Under the pieces are notes generated by a model. It was not told the DNA's origin. It searched no databases and was given only the letters and a program-made list of their open reading frames with translations. This document shows positions 45,414-53,864 of a stretch of DNA of 64,000 bases, piece by piece (within the stretch, counting starts at the first letter, position 1; the number at the start of each line of letters is the position of its first letter). This DNA comes from Bacteroidota bacterium (GTDB taxonomy: Bacteria; Bacteroidota; Bacteroidia; Chitinophagales; Saprospiraceae), in assembly GCA_029567325.1 (NCBI GenBank), contig JAKQLF010000396.1:1-64000 (forward strand), given 5' to 3'. The translations under genes were made by a program, and so were the position numbers.

Positions 45414-45769
45414 GGTTTTTTGTTTTCCTAATACAATTTATAATTAAAATTACAAAATATACAATTTTAGTAATGGTTTTATTTGAGGTCCTATTTAAAT
45501 TAACATTCTGAAGCTTTCAATCAGACACAGGAAACATTGCCTTTGCAAAATCAACTTTGGAAATAATTGAGGCTTGGGTTGCAAAGTGCCTAATGTTATA
45601 TAAATGAACCTCTTGACCATATTTTTAAATTTTTATTCTCTCGCTCTATTTTGTTTTTCATTCAATTATATCGAAACTTCGTATTTAAAAAATTGTTAGT
45701 TTTAACTTTACCGAAAGAAGGTCCTTAGAAAAATCGTACATATAAGTCTTTCATCAAAAAGTAATATCA
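45414..45769. other. Intergenic holding a kinase-gene remnant
   Basis: About 360 bp with the PfkB-tail remnant at 45553-45608 and little else. The remainder has no repeat, and no tRNA-like structure was seen. The promoter of the amidohydrolase should lie at the right end but is not evident. Confidence 0.5.
45553..45608 (+). pseudogene. Remnant of a PfkB gene 3' end
   Basis: The first 31 bp align with 44626-44656 with four mismatches; the remainder to about 45608 is more diverged. Read in frame, the remnant spells TLEIIEAWVAKCLML, against TLEMIEARVGKYLLL in the intact kinase. Upstream of it the frame no longer resembles the kinase. Orientation is the same as the intact gene. A weaker third likeness (TLEMAKFWVGEL, 44712-44745) lies between. 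Confidence 0.65.
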
Positions 45770-47491
45770 ATGGTTTTCCAAAAACTTCTTTATATCATTC
45801 CTCTTGTTTTCCTGATTGGTTGTAAAAATCCGGAAATATCTGATGCTGCAACACTCATTATAAAAAATGGAATTATTTATACTGCCGACGATAAACAACC
45901 TATCGCAAAAGTTATTGGTGTAAAAGATGGCATTATCGTGTACGTTGGTGAGGATGAATCCAAAATATCAACAGATGCAAATACCAAAATCATTGATTTG
46001 AATGGTAAAACACTTACTCCTGGATTTATTGAAGGTCATGGACATATATTGGGCATCGGGTATAATGAGATGAACCTGGATTTGATCAACGTGAAAAATT
46101 ACGATGAACTTTTGGATCGAGTTAAAGAGGCTGTTGCTGTTGCAGAACCTGGTCAATGGATAGTCGGTCGCGGCTGGCACCAAAGTAAATGGACACCTCA
46201 ACCAGATGAGCTGGTGAACGGTTTTCAAACACACAATAAACTGAGTGAAATCAGTCCGGACCATCCCGTCTTCCTGAGTCATGCTAGTGGCCATGCCACC
46301 TTTGCCAACGCCAAAGCCATGGAAATCGCAGGCATATCATCCTCAACAGTTAAAGAATTATCACAATCCCTAACTGATGGGGAAGGTGGTGAAATTATTG
46401 TCGATGACAAAGGAAATCCTACGGGAATTTTTACAGAACGAGCATCCAAATTGATTTCAACATTTATGCCCAAAAATGACCGTGCACAGGATAAAAAAGC
46501 ACTTTCTTTGGCACAGGACGCTTGTTTGCGATTAGGCATAACTGGTTTTCATGATGCCGGACAAAGTCGTCAGGCCATCGAAATTTTGCAAGAATTAAAA
46601 GAAGAAGGTAAATTGCCTGTGAGAATGTACGTGATGCTCACAGGTTTTGATGAAGATTTGCTCAACGAATGGTACGAAAAAGGTCCTATGATAGACAGTG
46701 CTTATCATACTCTGGACATCAGAGCCATAAAACTCAATTGTGACGGAGCACTGGGTTCACGAGGCGCTTGGCTTCTGGAACCTTACTCAGACAGGCACGG
46801 ACACTATGGTCATGAAACTTTACCAATGTCTTTTGTGGAAAGTACTACAAAAAAAGCATTACAAAATGGTTTTCAAGTTTGCTCACATGCTATTGGAGAT
46901 CGGACAAACAGAGAAATATTGGACCGATACGAAATGGCATTTAATGCGTTTCCTGAAAAGGCAAATGATCACCGGTTCAGAATAGAGCATGCACAACACC
47001 TCAATCCAGCAGACATCGGGCGGTTTGCGAAGTTAAAAGTTATCCCAGCTATGCAGGGCATTCATATGGCATCGGACAGGCCATGGGCTATAGACAGATT
47101 GGGTGAAAAAAGGATTGTGGAAGGTGCATATGTATGGCAGAAATTATTGCAGATGGGCGTCAAAATTGTAAACGGAACTGATGCGCCAGTAGAGCCTTTA
47201 AATCCTTTGCCTAGTTTTTATGCTTCTGTATCCCGAAGAACGCTCGCAGGTAGCCCAGCAGGAGGTTACGAGCCCGATCAAAAAATGACCAGAGATCAAG
47301 CATTGAAATCCTACACCATTTATGCAGCTTATGGAGCCTTTATGGAAAATGAAAAAGGAAGCATTGAAGTAGGAAAACTCGCAGATTTTACCATTTTTGA
47401 TCAGGATATTATGACTATACCAGAGGACGATATTTTGAAAACTAAAGTGAAAATGACCATCATTGGAGGGGAGGTAAAATATGAGTTGTAA
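45770..47491 (+). CDS. Amidohydrolase (YtcJ-like), lipoprotein
   Basis: A 573-aa lipoprotein (lipobox LIGC). Metal-dependent amidohydrolase fold: composite-domain start LIIKNGIIYTADDK, metal motif PGFIEGHGHILGIG (HxH), substrate-side GRGWHQSKW, DLIN and SHASGHATF, the later VCSHAIGDRTNREIL and RIEHAQHLNP, and NGTDAPVEPLNP with the final Asp. It matches the amidohydrolase-3/YtcJ subgroup, of which characterised members act on aromatic amides. The substrate here is unknown. It would face the periplasm. Confidence 0.9.
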   Translation: MVFQKLLYIIPLVFLIGCKNPEISDAATLIIKNGIIYTADDKQPIAKVIGVKDGIIVYVGEDESKISTDANTKIIDLNGKTLTPGFIEGHGHILGIGYNEMNLDLINVKNYDELLDRVKEAVAVAEPGQWIVGRGWHQSKWTPQPDELVNGFQTHNKLSEISPDHPVFLSHASGHATFANAKAMEIAGISSSTVKELSQSLTDGEGGEIIVDDKGNPTGIFTERASKLISTFMPKNDRAQDKKALSLAQDACLRLGITGFHDAGQSRQAIEILQELKEEGKLPVRMYVMLTGFDEDLLNEWYEKGPMIDSAYHTLDIRAIKLNCDGALGSRGAWLLEPYSDRHGHYGHETLPMSFVESTTKKALQNGFQVCSHAIGDRTNREILDRYEMAFNAFPEKANDHRFRIEHAQHLNPADIGRFAKLKVIPAMQGIHMASDRPWAIDRLGEKRIVEGAYVWQKLLQMGVKIVNGTDAPVEPLNPLPSFYASVSRRTLAGSPAGGYEPDQKMTRDQALKSYTIYAAYGAFMENEKGSIEVGKLADFTIFDQDIMTIPEDDILKTKVKMTIIGGEVKYEL

Positions 47492-47603
47492 TCTTGCTGT
47501 TGCCTTTACTCACTGATGTTATTTTTACTGAAATAGAAAAAGGTAGTATCTTCGACAAGAATTCATCACCTGCGGCTTATTGTCCACAGTCAAATTAAAA
47601 CAC

Positions 47604-48782
47604 ATGAAAAGAGTATATATCCTCAGCGCTTGCCGCACTCCCATCGGTTCATTTGGTGGGATTTTTGCCGGTTTATCAGCCATTGATCTTGGTATTACCG
47701 CGTCTAAAGCTGCTGTGACAAAAGCCGGTATAGAGTCTTCCACAATCAACGAAGTCTTTTATGGGAACGTTTGCTCTGCAAATCTGGGTCAAGCACCTGC
47801 CAGACAAATCACCATAGGCAGTGGCTTGGGCAATCACGTTCCGTCAACCACAATCAATAAAGTTTGTTCTTCTGGTTTGAAATCTGTGATGATTGCGGCT
47901 CAGTCCATCATGTTGGGTGACAATGAGGTTGTATTAGCTGGCGGAACGGAAAGCATGTCCAATATTCCTCATTACTTACCCAGCATGCGTTGGGGTACTA
48001 AATATGGCGCTAGTCAGATTATAGACGGATTACAAAAAGACGGTTTGACGGATGTTTACGACCAAATAGCCATGGGAAATTTTGCCGATGAAACAGCGGT
48101 AGAAGAAGGCATTTCAAGAGCAGAACAAGACCGATACGCTATACAATCTTATCATCGTGCACAGGAGGCTACCAATTCTGGACGGTTTCTCAAAGAAATT
48201 TGTCCTGTCTCTGTGCCACAAAGGAAAGGTGATGCTTTGATGATTGACAAGGATGAAGAATGTTTCAACGTGATGTTTGATAAAATACCTGGATTGCGAC
48301 CTGCTTTTTCTAAAGAGGGTACTGTTACTGCGGCCAATGCAAGTACAATTAATGATGGTGCTGCATCAATATTACTCGCTTCGGAAGATTTTGTCAAGGC
48401 TCATGGTTTGACTCCTTTGGCAGAAATTGTTGGCTTTAGTGATGCTGCACATGCACCTCAAAGATTTACAACAGCGCCTTTGATTGCTGCACCAAAAGTG
48501 CTCGAAAAAGTGGGAATGAATAAAAGTGATATGGACTATTTTGAGGTCAATGAGGCTTTTGCCGTCGTTTCCTTGGCATTCATAAAATCCCTGGGTTTGT
48601 CTGAAGAACGCGTAAACGTCAATGGCGGTGCTGTATCGCTGGGGCACCCACTTGGTGCTTCCGGGGCCAGAATTCTCACTACCCTCATCCACACACTCGA
48701 AGATAAAAATGCCAATCTAGGTTTGGCAGCTATCTGTAACGGTGGAGGCGGAGCAAGTGCCATGATCATTAAGCGGCTATAG
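47604..48782 (+). CDS. Acetyl-CoA C-acetyltransferase (thiolase)
   Basis: A 392-aa thiolase (ATG at 47604 preferred over a TTG at 47580). All catalytic motifs are visible: nucleophilic Cys in NKVCSSGLKSV, GGTESMSN, the GHPLGASGAR His motif and the second Cys in AAICNGGGGASAM. It condenses two acetyl-CoA to acetoacetyl-CoA or works in reverse in fatty-acid breakdown. The short thiolase type (about 392 aa) with these sequences is the acetoacetyl-CoA type, but a wider acyl range is possible. It is transcribed with the downstream methyltransferase (17-bp gap). Confidence 0.92.
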   Translation: MKRVYILSACRTPIGSFGGIFAGLSAIDLGITASKAAVTKAGIESSTINEVFYGNVCSANLGQAPARQITIGSGLGNHVPSTTINKVCSSGLKSVMIAAQSIMLGDNEVVLAGGTESMSNIPHYLPSMRWGTKYGASQIIDGLQKDGLTDVYDQIAMGNFADETAVEEGISRAEQDRYAIQSYHRAQEATNSGRFLKEICPVSVPQRKGDALMIDKDEECFNVMFDKIPGLRPAFSKEGTVTAANASTINDGAASILLASEDFVKAHGLTPLAEIVGFSDAAHAPQRFTTAPLIAAPKVLEKVGMNKSDMDYFEVNEAFAVVSLAFIKSLGLSEERVNVNGGAVSLGHPLGASGARILTTLIHTLEDKNANLGLAAICNGGGGASAMIIKRL

Positions 48783-48799
48783 GACTTTTATTCCCCAAT

Positions 48800-49606
48800 A
48801 TGAAAATAAATACAGTTGCTTTTGCTGGTTTTGTAAGGTCTTTCGGTCTGATCCGTACCCTCAACTTTGTCCGATTTCTTGTAGAAAAGGTATCGAATAG
48901 AACTGCTAACAAAGCTTTCAAAAAACATTACCCAAATATTCCTTTGCCTCCTGATTATTTAATGTTTGAATCCTTTGGCTTAGATTATAGTCGTTATTAT
49001 CTCAATGGAAGAGAAACTTTTAAATGGATCGTGGATGAAGCTCAGCACTTTATAAAATTAGAAAATACCAACTTTCTGGACTGGGCTTGTGGTCCCGGAA
49101 GAGTTGTCAGACATATGCCGGATTTTGTACCCAAATCTGTTGCACTATTTGGCACGGATTATAATTTAAAATCAATTCTTTGGTGTAAAGAAAACATAAA
49201 CGGCGTCACATTTAATCATAATTCTGATCAGGCAACTTTGCCTTATGACGATGATTTTTTTAGTTTGATTTATGGGATTTCCATCATTACACATTTATCT
49301 GTCGAAAAACATAATGAATGGATACAGGAAATGTATCGTTTACTTAAACCCGGAGGAATTTTGATGTTGACAAGTCATGGTGATAATTTCAAATCAAAAC
49401 TCAATCGTGAAGAACTTCTTATTTATAATTCAGGACATTTGGTGATACGGGGGAATACAAAATTGGGGCATCGCACATTTGCAGCCTATCATCCTACGAA
49501 AGCCATGCAACAATTATTTACAAAATTCGAAATATTAAAACACGAACAATTTGATCAGGCAGGATTATCATACATTCCACAAGACCTTTGGATTTTGAGA
49601 AAGTAA
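48800..49606 (+). CDS. Class I SAM-dependent methyltransferase
   Basis: A 268-aa protein. The SAM-binding core has motif I FLDWACGPGRVVRHMP, an acidic follow-up ALFGTDYNLKSILWC, and LPYDDDFFSLIYGISIITHL. The late motif WIQEMYRLLKPGGILMLTSHG belongs to the Methyltransf_11/25 class. The first 75 residues look like an alpha-helical cap with substrate contacts. The last 20 residues form a strand pair (FDQAGLSYIPQDLWIL). The substrate is unknown. Co-transcribed with the thiolase. Confidence 0.85.
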   Translation: MKINTVAFAGFVRSFGLIRTLNFVRFLVEKVSNRTANKAFKKHYPNIPLPPDYLMFESFGLDYSRYYLNGRETFKWIVDEAQHFIKLENTNFLDWACGPGRVVRHMPDFVPKSVALFGTDYNLKSILWCKENINGVTFNHNSDQATLPYDDDFFSLIYGISIITHLSVEKHNEWIQEMYRLLKPGGILMLTSHGDNFKSKLNREELLIYNSGHLVIRGNTKLGHRTFAAYHPTKAMQQLFTKFEILKHEQFDQAGLSYIPQDLWILRK

Positions 49607-49718
49607 TTTTTGAGCTTTAAGTCTCACAAAATATGCCTGATTTCCTTTGAGAACTCCAGCCATTTTAAACCATTTGCCCATCTTTTCCTTTACATTTGTC
49701 AAATACATTGATAAAAAG

Positions 49719-50126
49719 ATGAAATTATCTGTTTTTAGAATGGCCCATTTCAATGCTGCACATCGATTGAATAATCCTCAATGGGACGAAGAGACCAATA
49801 AATCTGTATTTGGTCCTTGCAACAATGAATATTACCACGGTCACAATTATGAATTGGAAGTACGTGTAACCGGGGAGGTAGATCCAAATACTGGTTATGT
49901 TTATGACTTGGGCAAATTGGCTCGTATCATTGATGAGCACATTGAGAAAAAACTAGACCATAAAAACTTAAATCTTCAGGTCGAAGAATTCAAAACATTG
50001 ATTCCATCTGCAGAACACATTGCATTTGTGATTTACAATATCTTACGCTTACACATTGAGCCCGAATACGAGATCGGAGTGAAGTTGTGGGAAACTCCAA
50101 GAAACTATGTACAATATCCTGCCTGA
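49719..50126 (+). CDS. queD: 6-pyruvoyl-tetrahydropterin synthase/QueD family
   Basis: A 135-aa protein (ATG at 49719). Zinc ligands are His in HFNAAHRL and the two His of YYHGHNYELEV; the catalytic Cys is in VFGPCNNEYY. Other landmarks are GYVYDLGKLARII, LDHKNLN, and TPRNYVQY at the end. The family makes 6-carboxy-tetrahydropterin for queuosine (QueD) or 6-pyruvoyl-tetrahydropterin. The Bacteroidota role is usually QueD, but other queuosine genes are not in the window. It overlaps no neighbour; a methyltransferase-like gene follows 14 bp downstream. Confidence 0.85.
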   Translation: MKLSVFRMAHFNAAHRLNNPQWDEETNKSVFGPCNNEYYHGHNYELEVRVTGEVDPNTGYVYDLGKLARIIDEHIEKKLDHKNLNLQVEEFKTLIPSAEHIAFVIYNILRLHIEPEYEIGVKLWETPRNYVQYPA

Positions 50127-50140
50127 TCAAGTAATTTTAT

Positions 50141-50842
50141 ATGGCGCAACTCATTCTCATTCCAACACCCATAGCTGAAGATCGGCACCAAAATACAGCG
50201 CCTGACGTGATTGCAGCAACATTACCATTGAAACACTTCGTTGTTGAGCGAGTCAAAACTGCACGCCGTTTTTTGAAAGTCATAAACCCACAGGTCGTGA
50301 TTGATGACTTGTCTTTTTTTGAAATAGATAAGGGTTTTTCTGAAGCTGATTTATATAGCTTTTTAGAGATTATGAAATCTGGTGTTCCCGTAGGTTTGAT
50401 GTCTGAGGCGGGGTGTCCTGCGGTTGCTGATCCTGGACATTTGGCCGTTGCCTGGTGTCACAAAAATAAAATTGATGTGCGCCCATTAATAGGACCATCA
50501 TCCATTATGATGGCATTGATGGCGTCTGGTTTCAATGGTCAGCAATTTACTTTCCATGGGTATTTGCCAAATAAAAAACCTGAGTTGATTCCGCGTTTGA
50601 AAAACCTGGACAATTTGATTGAAAAACAAGGCGCGACACAAATATTTATTGAAACTCCTTACCGAAATGGGTTTATGATTGAAACTTGTCTGGAAGCACT
50701 TCCACCACACAGATTGTTGTGTGTAGCTGCGGCTCTGGATCAGGAAAATGAGTACATCAAAACACAAACCATTGCTGCTTGGAAAAAAGTGGATCTGGCT
50801 TTTTTACATAAACAACCTGCTGTATTTTTACTGGGTAAATAG
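50141..50842 (+). CDS. SAM-dependent methyltransferase, RsmI-like (tetrapyrrole methylase fold)
   Basis: A 233-aa protein of the tetrapyrrole-methylase superfamily. It starts LILIPTPIAED and continues with HFVVERVKTARRFLKVINP, GLMSEAGCPAVADPGHLAV, RPLIGPSSIMMALMASGFNG, FTFHGYLPNKKPEL and TQIFIETPYRNGF. These match the layout of RsmI, which methylates the ribose of C1402 in 16S rRNA, but the Bacteroidota variant without the extra C-terminal part may have a related role. Co-oriented with the QueD gene. Confidence 0.85.
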   Translation: MAQLILIPTPIAEDRHQNTAPDVIAATLPLKHFVVERVKTARRFLKVINPQVVIDDLSFFEIDKGFSEADLYSFLEIMKSGVPVGLMSEAGCPAVADPGHLAVAWCHKNKIDVRPLIGPSSIMMALMASGFNGQQFTFHGYLPNKKPELIPRLKNLDNLIEKQGATQIFIETPYRNGFMIETCLEALPPHRLLCVAAALDQENEYIKTQTIAAWKKVDLAFLHKQPAVFLLGK

Positions 50843-51147
50843 GTTGTTGATGCAAATTAGTTGTTCTTTGCCTCTTATAGAATCTTTTAGGATATTAAAA
50901 TGATTGCATGAGGTGCTTTAAGATATGTTCTACGAAAAATTTTTTTCGGCAACCTTATAATTCTGAATTTAAAAGGGCATTGAACTATGATTTGGTAAAA
51001 GAGTTATACAAAACGTTGAGTGTGAATCTGTGTTTGAGTTCCCGTGATTAATAAAAACCTTCGGTTAATTAAATCACTTTTGAAATCAGACCGAGATCTT
51101 TCAACATTGGTAAGTTTAATTGAATGCTAATAATTAAAACAAGATAA
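50843..51147. other. Intergenic, nothing certain
   Basis: About 305 bp. It has a 47-codon frame (50908-51051) with no recognisable features. No terminator or repeat was found. The reductase promoter should lie near the right end. Confidence 0.5.
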
Positions 51148-51873
51148 ATGCCTAGAAACTGGTATGATGCAAAAGTTGTCAACATCATTGACGAAAGCCC
51201 AACTGTAAAACGTTTTTTCCTTCATGTAGAATCTGAAGATGTTTTCACTTTTACGCCCGGTCAATTTGTCACTTTTGATCTACCTGTTGGCGATAAACGC
51301 TTGGATCGCTGGCGCAGTTACAGCATTGCTTCCACTCCATCTGGAGATAATATGTTTGAGCTTTGCATTGTCCTGTTGGACGATGGCAAAGGTTCTGGAT
51401 ATTTTTTTACAGAAGTTTTTGTTGGTACGATACTAAAATTCAAAGGTCCAGATGGAAGTTTTATACTTCCTGCTGATACGGATCCACTTTATGTATTGGT
51501 TTGCACAGGTACAGGAGTAGCACCTTTTCGCTCCATGATCAAACATGCTTACGAACATGGGCTTCCTTATCGTTTTCATTTGATTTTTGGTTGCCGGACA
51601 AAAAAGGATATTTTATATTACGAAGAGTTTCATAAAATTTCAGAAGAACAACCTTTGGCACTGCGTTATGATGTAGTGCTGAGCCGCGAAAATGAAGATG
51701 ACTTTTACCACGGCTATGTGCATCAAGTTTACGAAAAAGCCTATACCGCTCTTGATAGTAATGTTGTTTTCTTATTGTGTGGCTGGTCAAAAATGATCGA
51801 TGAGGCACGAAGTAAGTTGATAGATGAAATGGGTTTTAGAGAATCTCAAGTTTTATTTGAGCTGTATGGCTAA
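51148..51873 (+). CDS. Ferredoxin-NADP reductase-like flavoprotein
   Basis: A 241-aa FNR-fold protein. FAD-binding motif RWRSYSIASTPSG, with the flavin-proximal TPGQFVTFDLP before it. The NAD(P)-binding motif is VLVCTGTGVAPFRSMIKHA, followed by HLIFGCRTKKDILYYEEF and the terminal FLLCGWSKMIDEARSKLIDE. There is no N-terminal ferredoxin-like or globin domain. It probably supplies electrons to a ferredoxin or flavodoxin or to an oxygenase; the partner cannot be identified. A T9SS-sorted protein gene follows 30 bp downstream. Confidence 0.85.
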   Translation: MPRNWYDAKVVNIIDESPTVKRFFLHVESEDVFTFTPGQFVTFDLPVGDKRLDRWRSYSIASTPSGDNMFELCIVLLDDGKGSGYFFTEVFVGTILKFKGPDGSFILPADTDPLYVLVCTGTGVAPFRSMIKHAYEHGLPYRFHLIFGCRTKKDILYYEEFHKISEEQPLALRYDVVLSRENEDDFYHGYVHQVYEKAYTALDSNVVFLLCGWSKMIDEARSKLIDEMGFRESQVLFELYG

Positions 51874-51903
51874 ACCTTTTTGTATTTTTTCTGTCCAATA
51901 AAC

Positions 51904-52722
51904 ATGGCTTTAAACTATAAGATCAGTCGACATTTTATTGTTGTCTTTATTGCCCTTGGTTCGCTCCTATTGCTTTCCAATCGTGAGGGTCGTGATGTAG
52001 GAAATGCCAATGCGCCTGGTGAAACGGGCACCACTTGTCTCAATTGTCATATCCGAGGACCATACACACCTGTTTTCGACCTTTTAATCCGTGATGGCGC
52101 GGGAAATAGAGTAAGCTATTACCTTCCCGGCCAGCAATACAGTTTTGAAGTGAGAGTTGCTGATGTCTCTGCAAAAGCCAAAACTTTTGGTTTTCAAGTC
52201 GTACCTCTTGACGAGGACGATAATTTTGTTGGAACTTGGTCACAACTGGGTAGTCGAGTACGTAAAATTAAGGACCTTGGACGAGAATACTTGACTCATT
52301 CTGCTCCTAGTTCTACCGGTATTTTCAAAGCCGTATGGACTGCTCCCGAAAAGGACCTTGGCAACATTACTTTTTACCTCGCTGGTGTGACCGCCGATGG
52401 AGAAGGGGCTTCCATTGGTGACAATTCAGATACCACCAAATTCATCATTCCTTCTTTGACCAGTGATCTTTCCAACATCAAATTCATTCCTCTTGAGGTA
52501 TTTCCCTCCATCACTTCGGATAGAATAAATGTGCTGTTAGACTCAGATTTGGAATCCTTGCTTGTTTTTGATATTCATGGTAAATTGGTAAAACAATTTC
52601 ATGACTTACCACTAGGCAATTTTCCTATTGACGTTATTGACTTTGGAGCAGGAAGCTATTTTATTCAAGGCTTTGGTAAAGATGGAATTAAAACGGGGAC
52701 TGCACGCTTTTTAAAATTTTAG
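51904..52722 (+). CDS. CxxCH reeler/choice-of-anchor-type protein with T9SS domain
   Basis: A 272-aa protein (ATG at 51904). After a signal peptide (HFIVVFIALGSLLLLSN) comes a segment with CLNCH, a single c-type heme motif, in GTTCLNCHIRGPYTP. The domain that follows has YLPGQQYSFEVRVADVSAKA and FGFQVVPLDE, matching the reeler-like or 'choice-of-anchor V' architecture. The last about 80 residues (PLEVFPSITSDRINVLLD to SYFIQGFGKDG) fit a type A T9SS sorting domain. The mature protein should end up on the cell surface. One heme site only; whether heme is really attached is unknown. Confidence 0.75.
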   Translation: MALNYKISRHFIVVFIALGSLLLLSNREGRDVGNANAPGETGTTCLNCHIRGPYTPVFDLLIRDGAGNRVSYYLPGQQYSFEVRVADVSAKAKTFGFQVVPLDEDDNFVGTWSQLGSRVRKIKDLGREYLTHSAPSSTGIFKAVWTAPEKDLGNITFYLAGVTADGEGASIGDNSDTTKFIIPSLTSDLSNIKFIPLEVFPSITSDRINVLLDSDLESLLVFDIHGKLVKQFHDLPLGNFPIDVIDFGAGSYFIQGFGKDGIKTGTARFLKF

Positions 52723-52747
52723 ATTATCGTATTCCCTCACTGTCGAA

Positions 52748-53857
52748 TTAGCCCATCGATAATTCACCTAAAAAAAGACCATTTTCATAGATCAATTTTC
52801 CGTCAGTAAATATTTTTCCTCCATTCCTCATATTTGCAATCATGTCCCAATGGATCTGTGAATTGTTTTTTCCTCCTGTTTGGATATAGGACTGACCGAT
52901 GGCCATATGCACACTTCCCCCAATTTTCTCGTCAAAAAGGATGTTTTTTGTTGCTTTTTGAATGTTGTAGTTGGTGCCAATAGCGACTTCTCCAAACATA
53001 TTAGCTCCCTCTGTTGCGAAAATGTCATCTAAGAATGCCGCGCCAACTTCTGCGTTCCATTTTATAACAACGCCATCTTTTACCTCAAGGGTAATACCCT
53101 TGATTTCATGTCCTCTGAAAATAGATGGAAAATCAAAATGTATGGTCCCGTTGACGGTTTCTTCCACTGGCCCTGTAAAGACCTCTCCAGAAGGCATATT
53201 GGCTTTGCCGTCACTGTTGATCCAAATTCTGTCTTTGACACTGAATGAAATGTCCGTTTTTTCGTTTACATATCTAACTTCACCTGCTTGATTAAGGTGG
53301 TCGACAATTTTTTGTTGGTCACGGCCCAATGCTTTCCATGCTGCAATGGGGTCTGGTTTGTCCAATTTACATGCGGTGTATACAAAATCCTCATATTCTT
53401 CCAAGCTCATGCCTGCTTCCTGGGCTGATGCCTGCGTAGGGTATTGACAAAGACATCGCCTCATAGAGCCATCTGCTGTTCTTTTTGAATAAATGTCATT
53501 GATGATTCTGCCTGCCTCTCCTTTTGTACGGAGTTTTTCCTTGTCTATGTTTTGATCTTCTCTCAAATTATGCGGAGCTCTGATGTGCAAATACGCATCA
53601 AATGTTTCGAAAATCAATTTGGAAATTGGATTGACATAAAGGAGTTGGTCCTCATTGGCGTGATCATAAAAAATCTTACTTGCGCCGGGTAGCGTTAGGT
53701 TTATTTCAATATGTGCGCCTCTTTTTGTAGCCTCTCTATAAACCTCCCTCACTAAAGGTTCGGCGAGTGTTGTACTTGCCACATATAATTTTTCCCCGTT
53801 TTGAATCGCAAGGCAGTAGTCTAGCAATAGACAGGCATATTGGTTTAATATATTCAT
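52748..53857 (-). CDS. M29-family aminopeptidase
   Basis: A 369-aa cytoplasmic peptidase of the AmpS/PepS family. Metal ligands fit: Glu in NMPSGEVFTGPVEE, Glu in MFGEVAIGTN, His in GGSVHMAIGQ, and His/Asp in QIHWDMIAN. It starts LNQYACLLLDYCLAIQNGEKL with the family's N-terminal arm. These cobalt- or zinc-dependent enzymes remove N-terminal residues from peptides. It starts 7 bp after the hflX stop codon, so the two form one operon. Confidence 0.92.
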   Translation of the reverse strand: MNILNQYACLLLDYCLAIQNGEKLYVASTTLAEPLVREVYREATKRGAHIEINLTLPGASKIFYDHANEDQLLYVNPISKLIFETFDAYLHIRAPHNLREDQNIDKEKLRTKGEAGRIINDIYSKRTADGSMRRCLCQYPTQASAQEAGMSLEEYEDFVYTACKLDKPDPIAAWKALGRDQQKIVDHLNQAGEVRYVNEKTDISFSVKDRIWINSDGKANMPSGEVFTGPVEETVNGTIHFDFPSIFRGHEIKGITLEVKDGVVIKWNAEVGAAFLDDIFATEGANMFGEVAIGTNYNIQKATKNILFDEKIGGSVHMAIGQSYIQTGGKNNSQIHWDMIANMRNGGKIFTDGKLIYENGLFLGELSMG

Positions 53858-53864
53858 GGATAAA

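Noticed and set aside
50908-51051. 47-codon frame before the flavin reductase gene
   Set aside because: No signal, family or start-site support; composition similar to neighbouring noncoding DNA.
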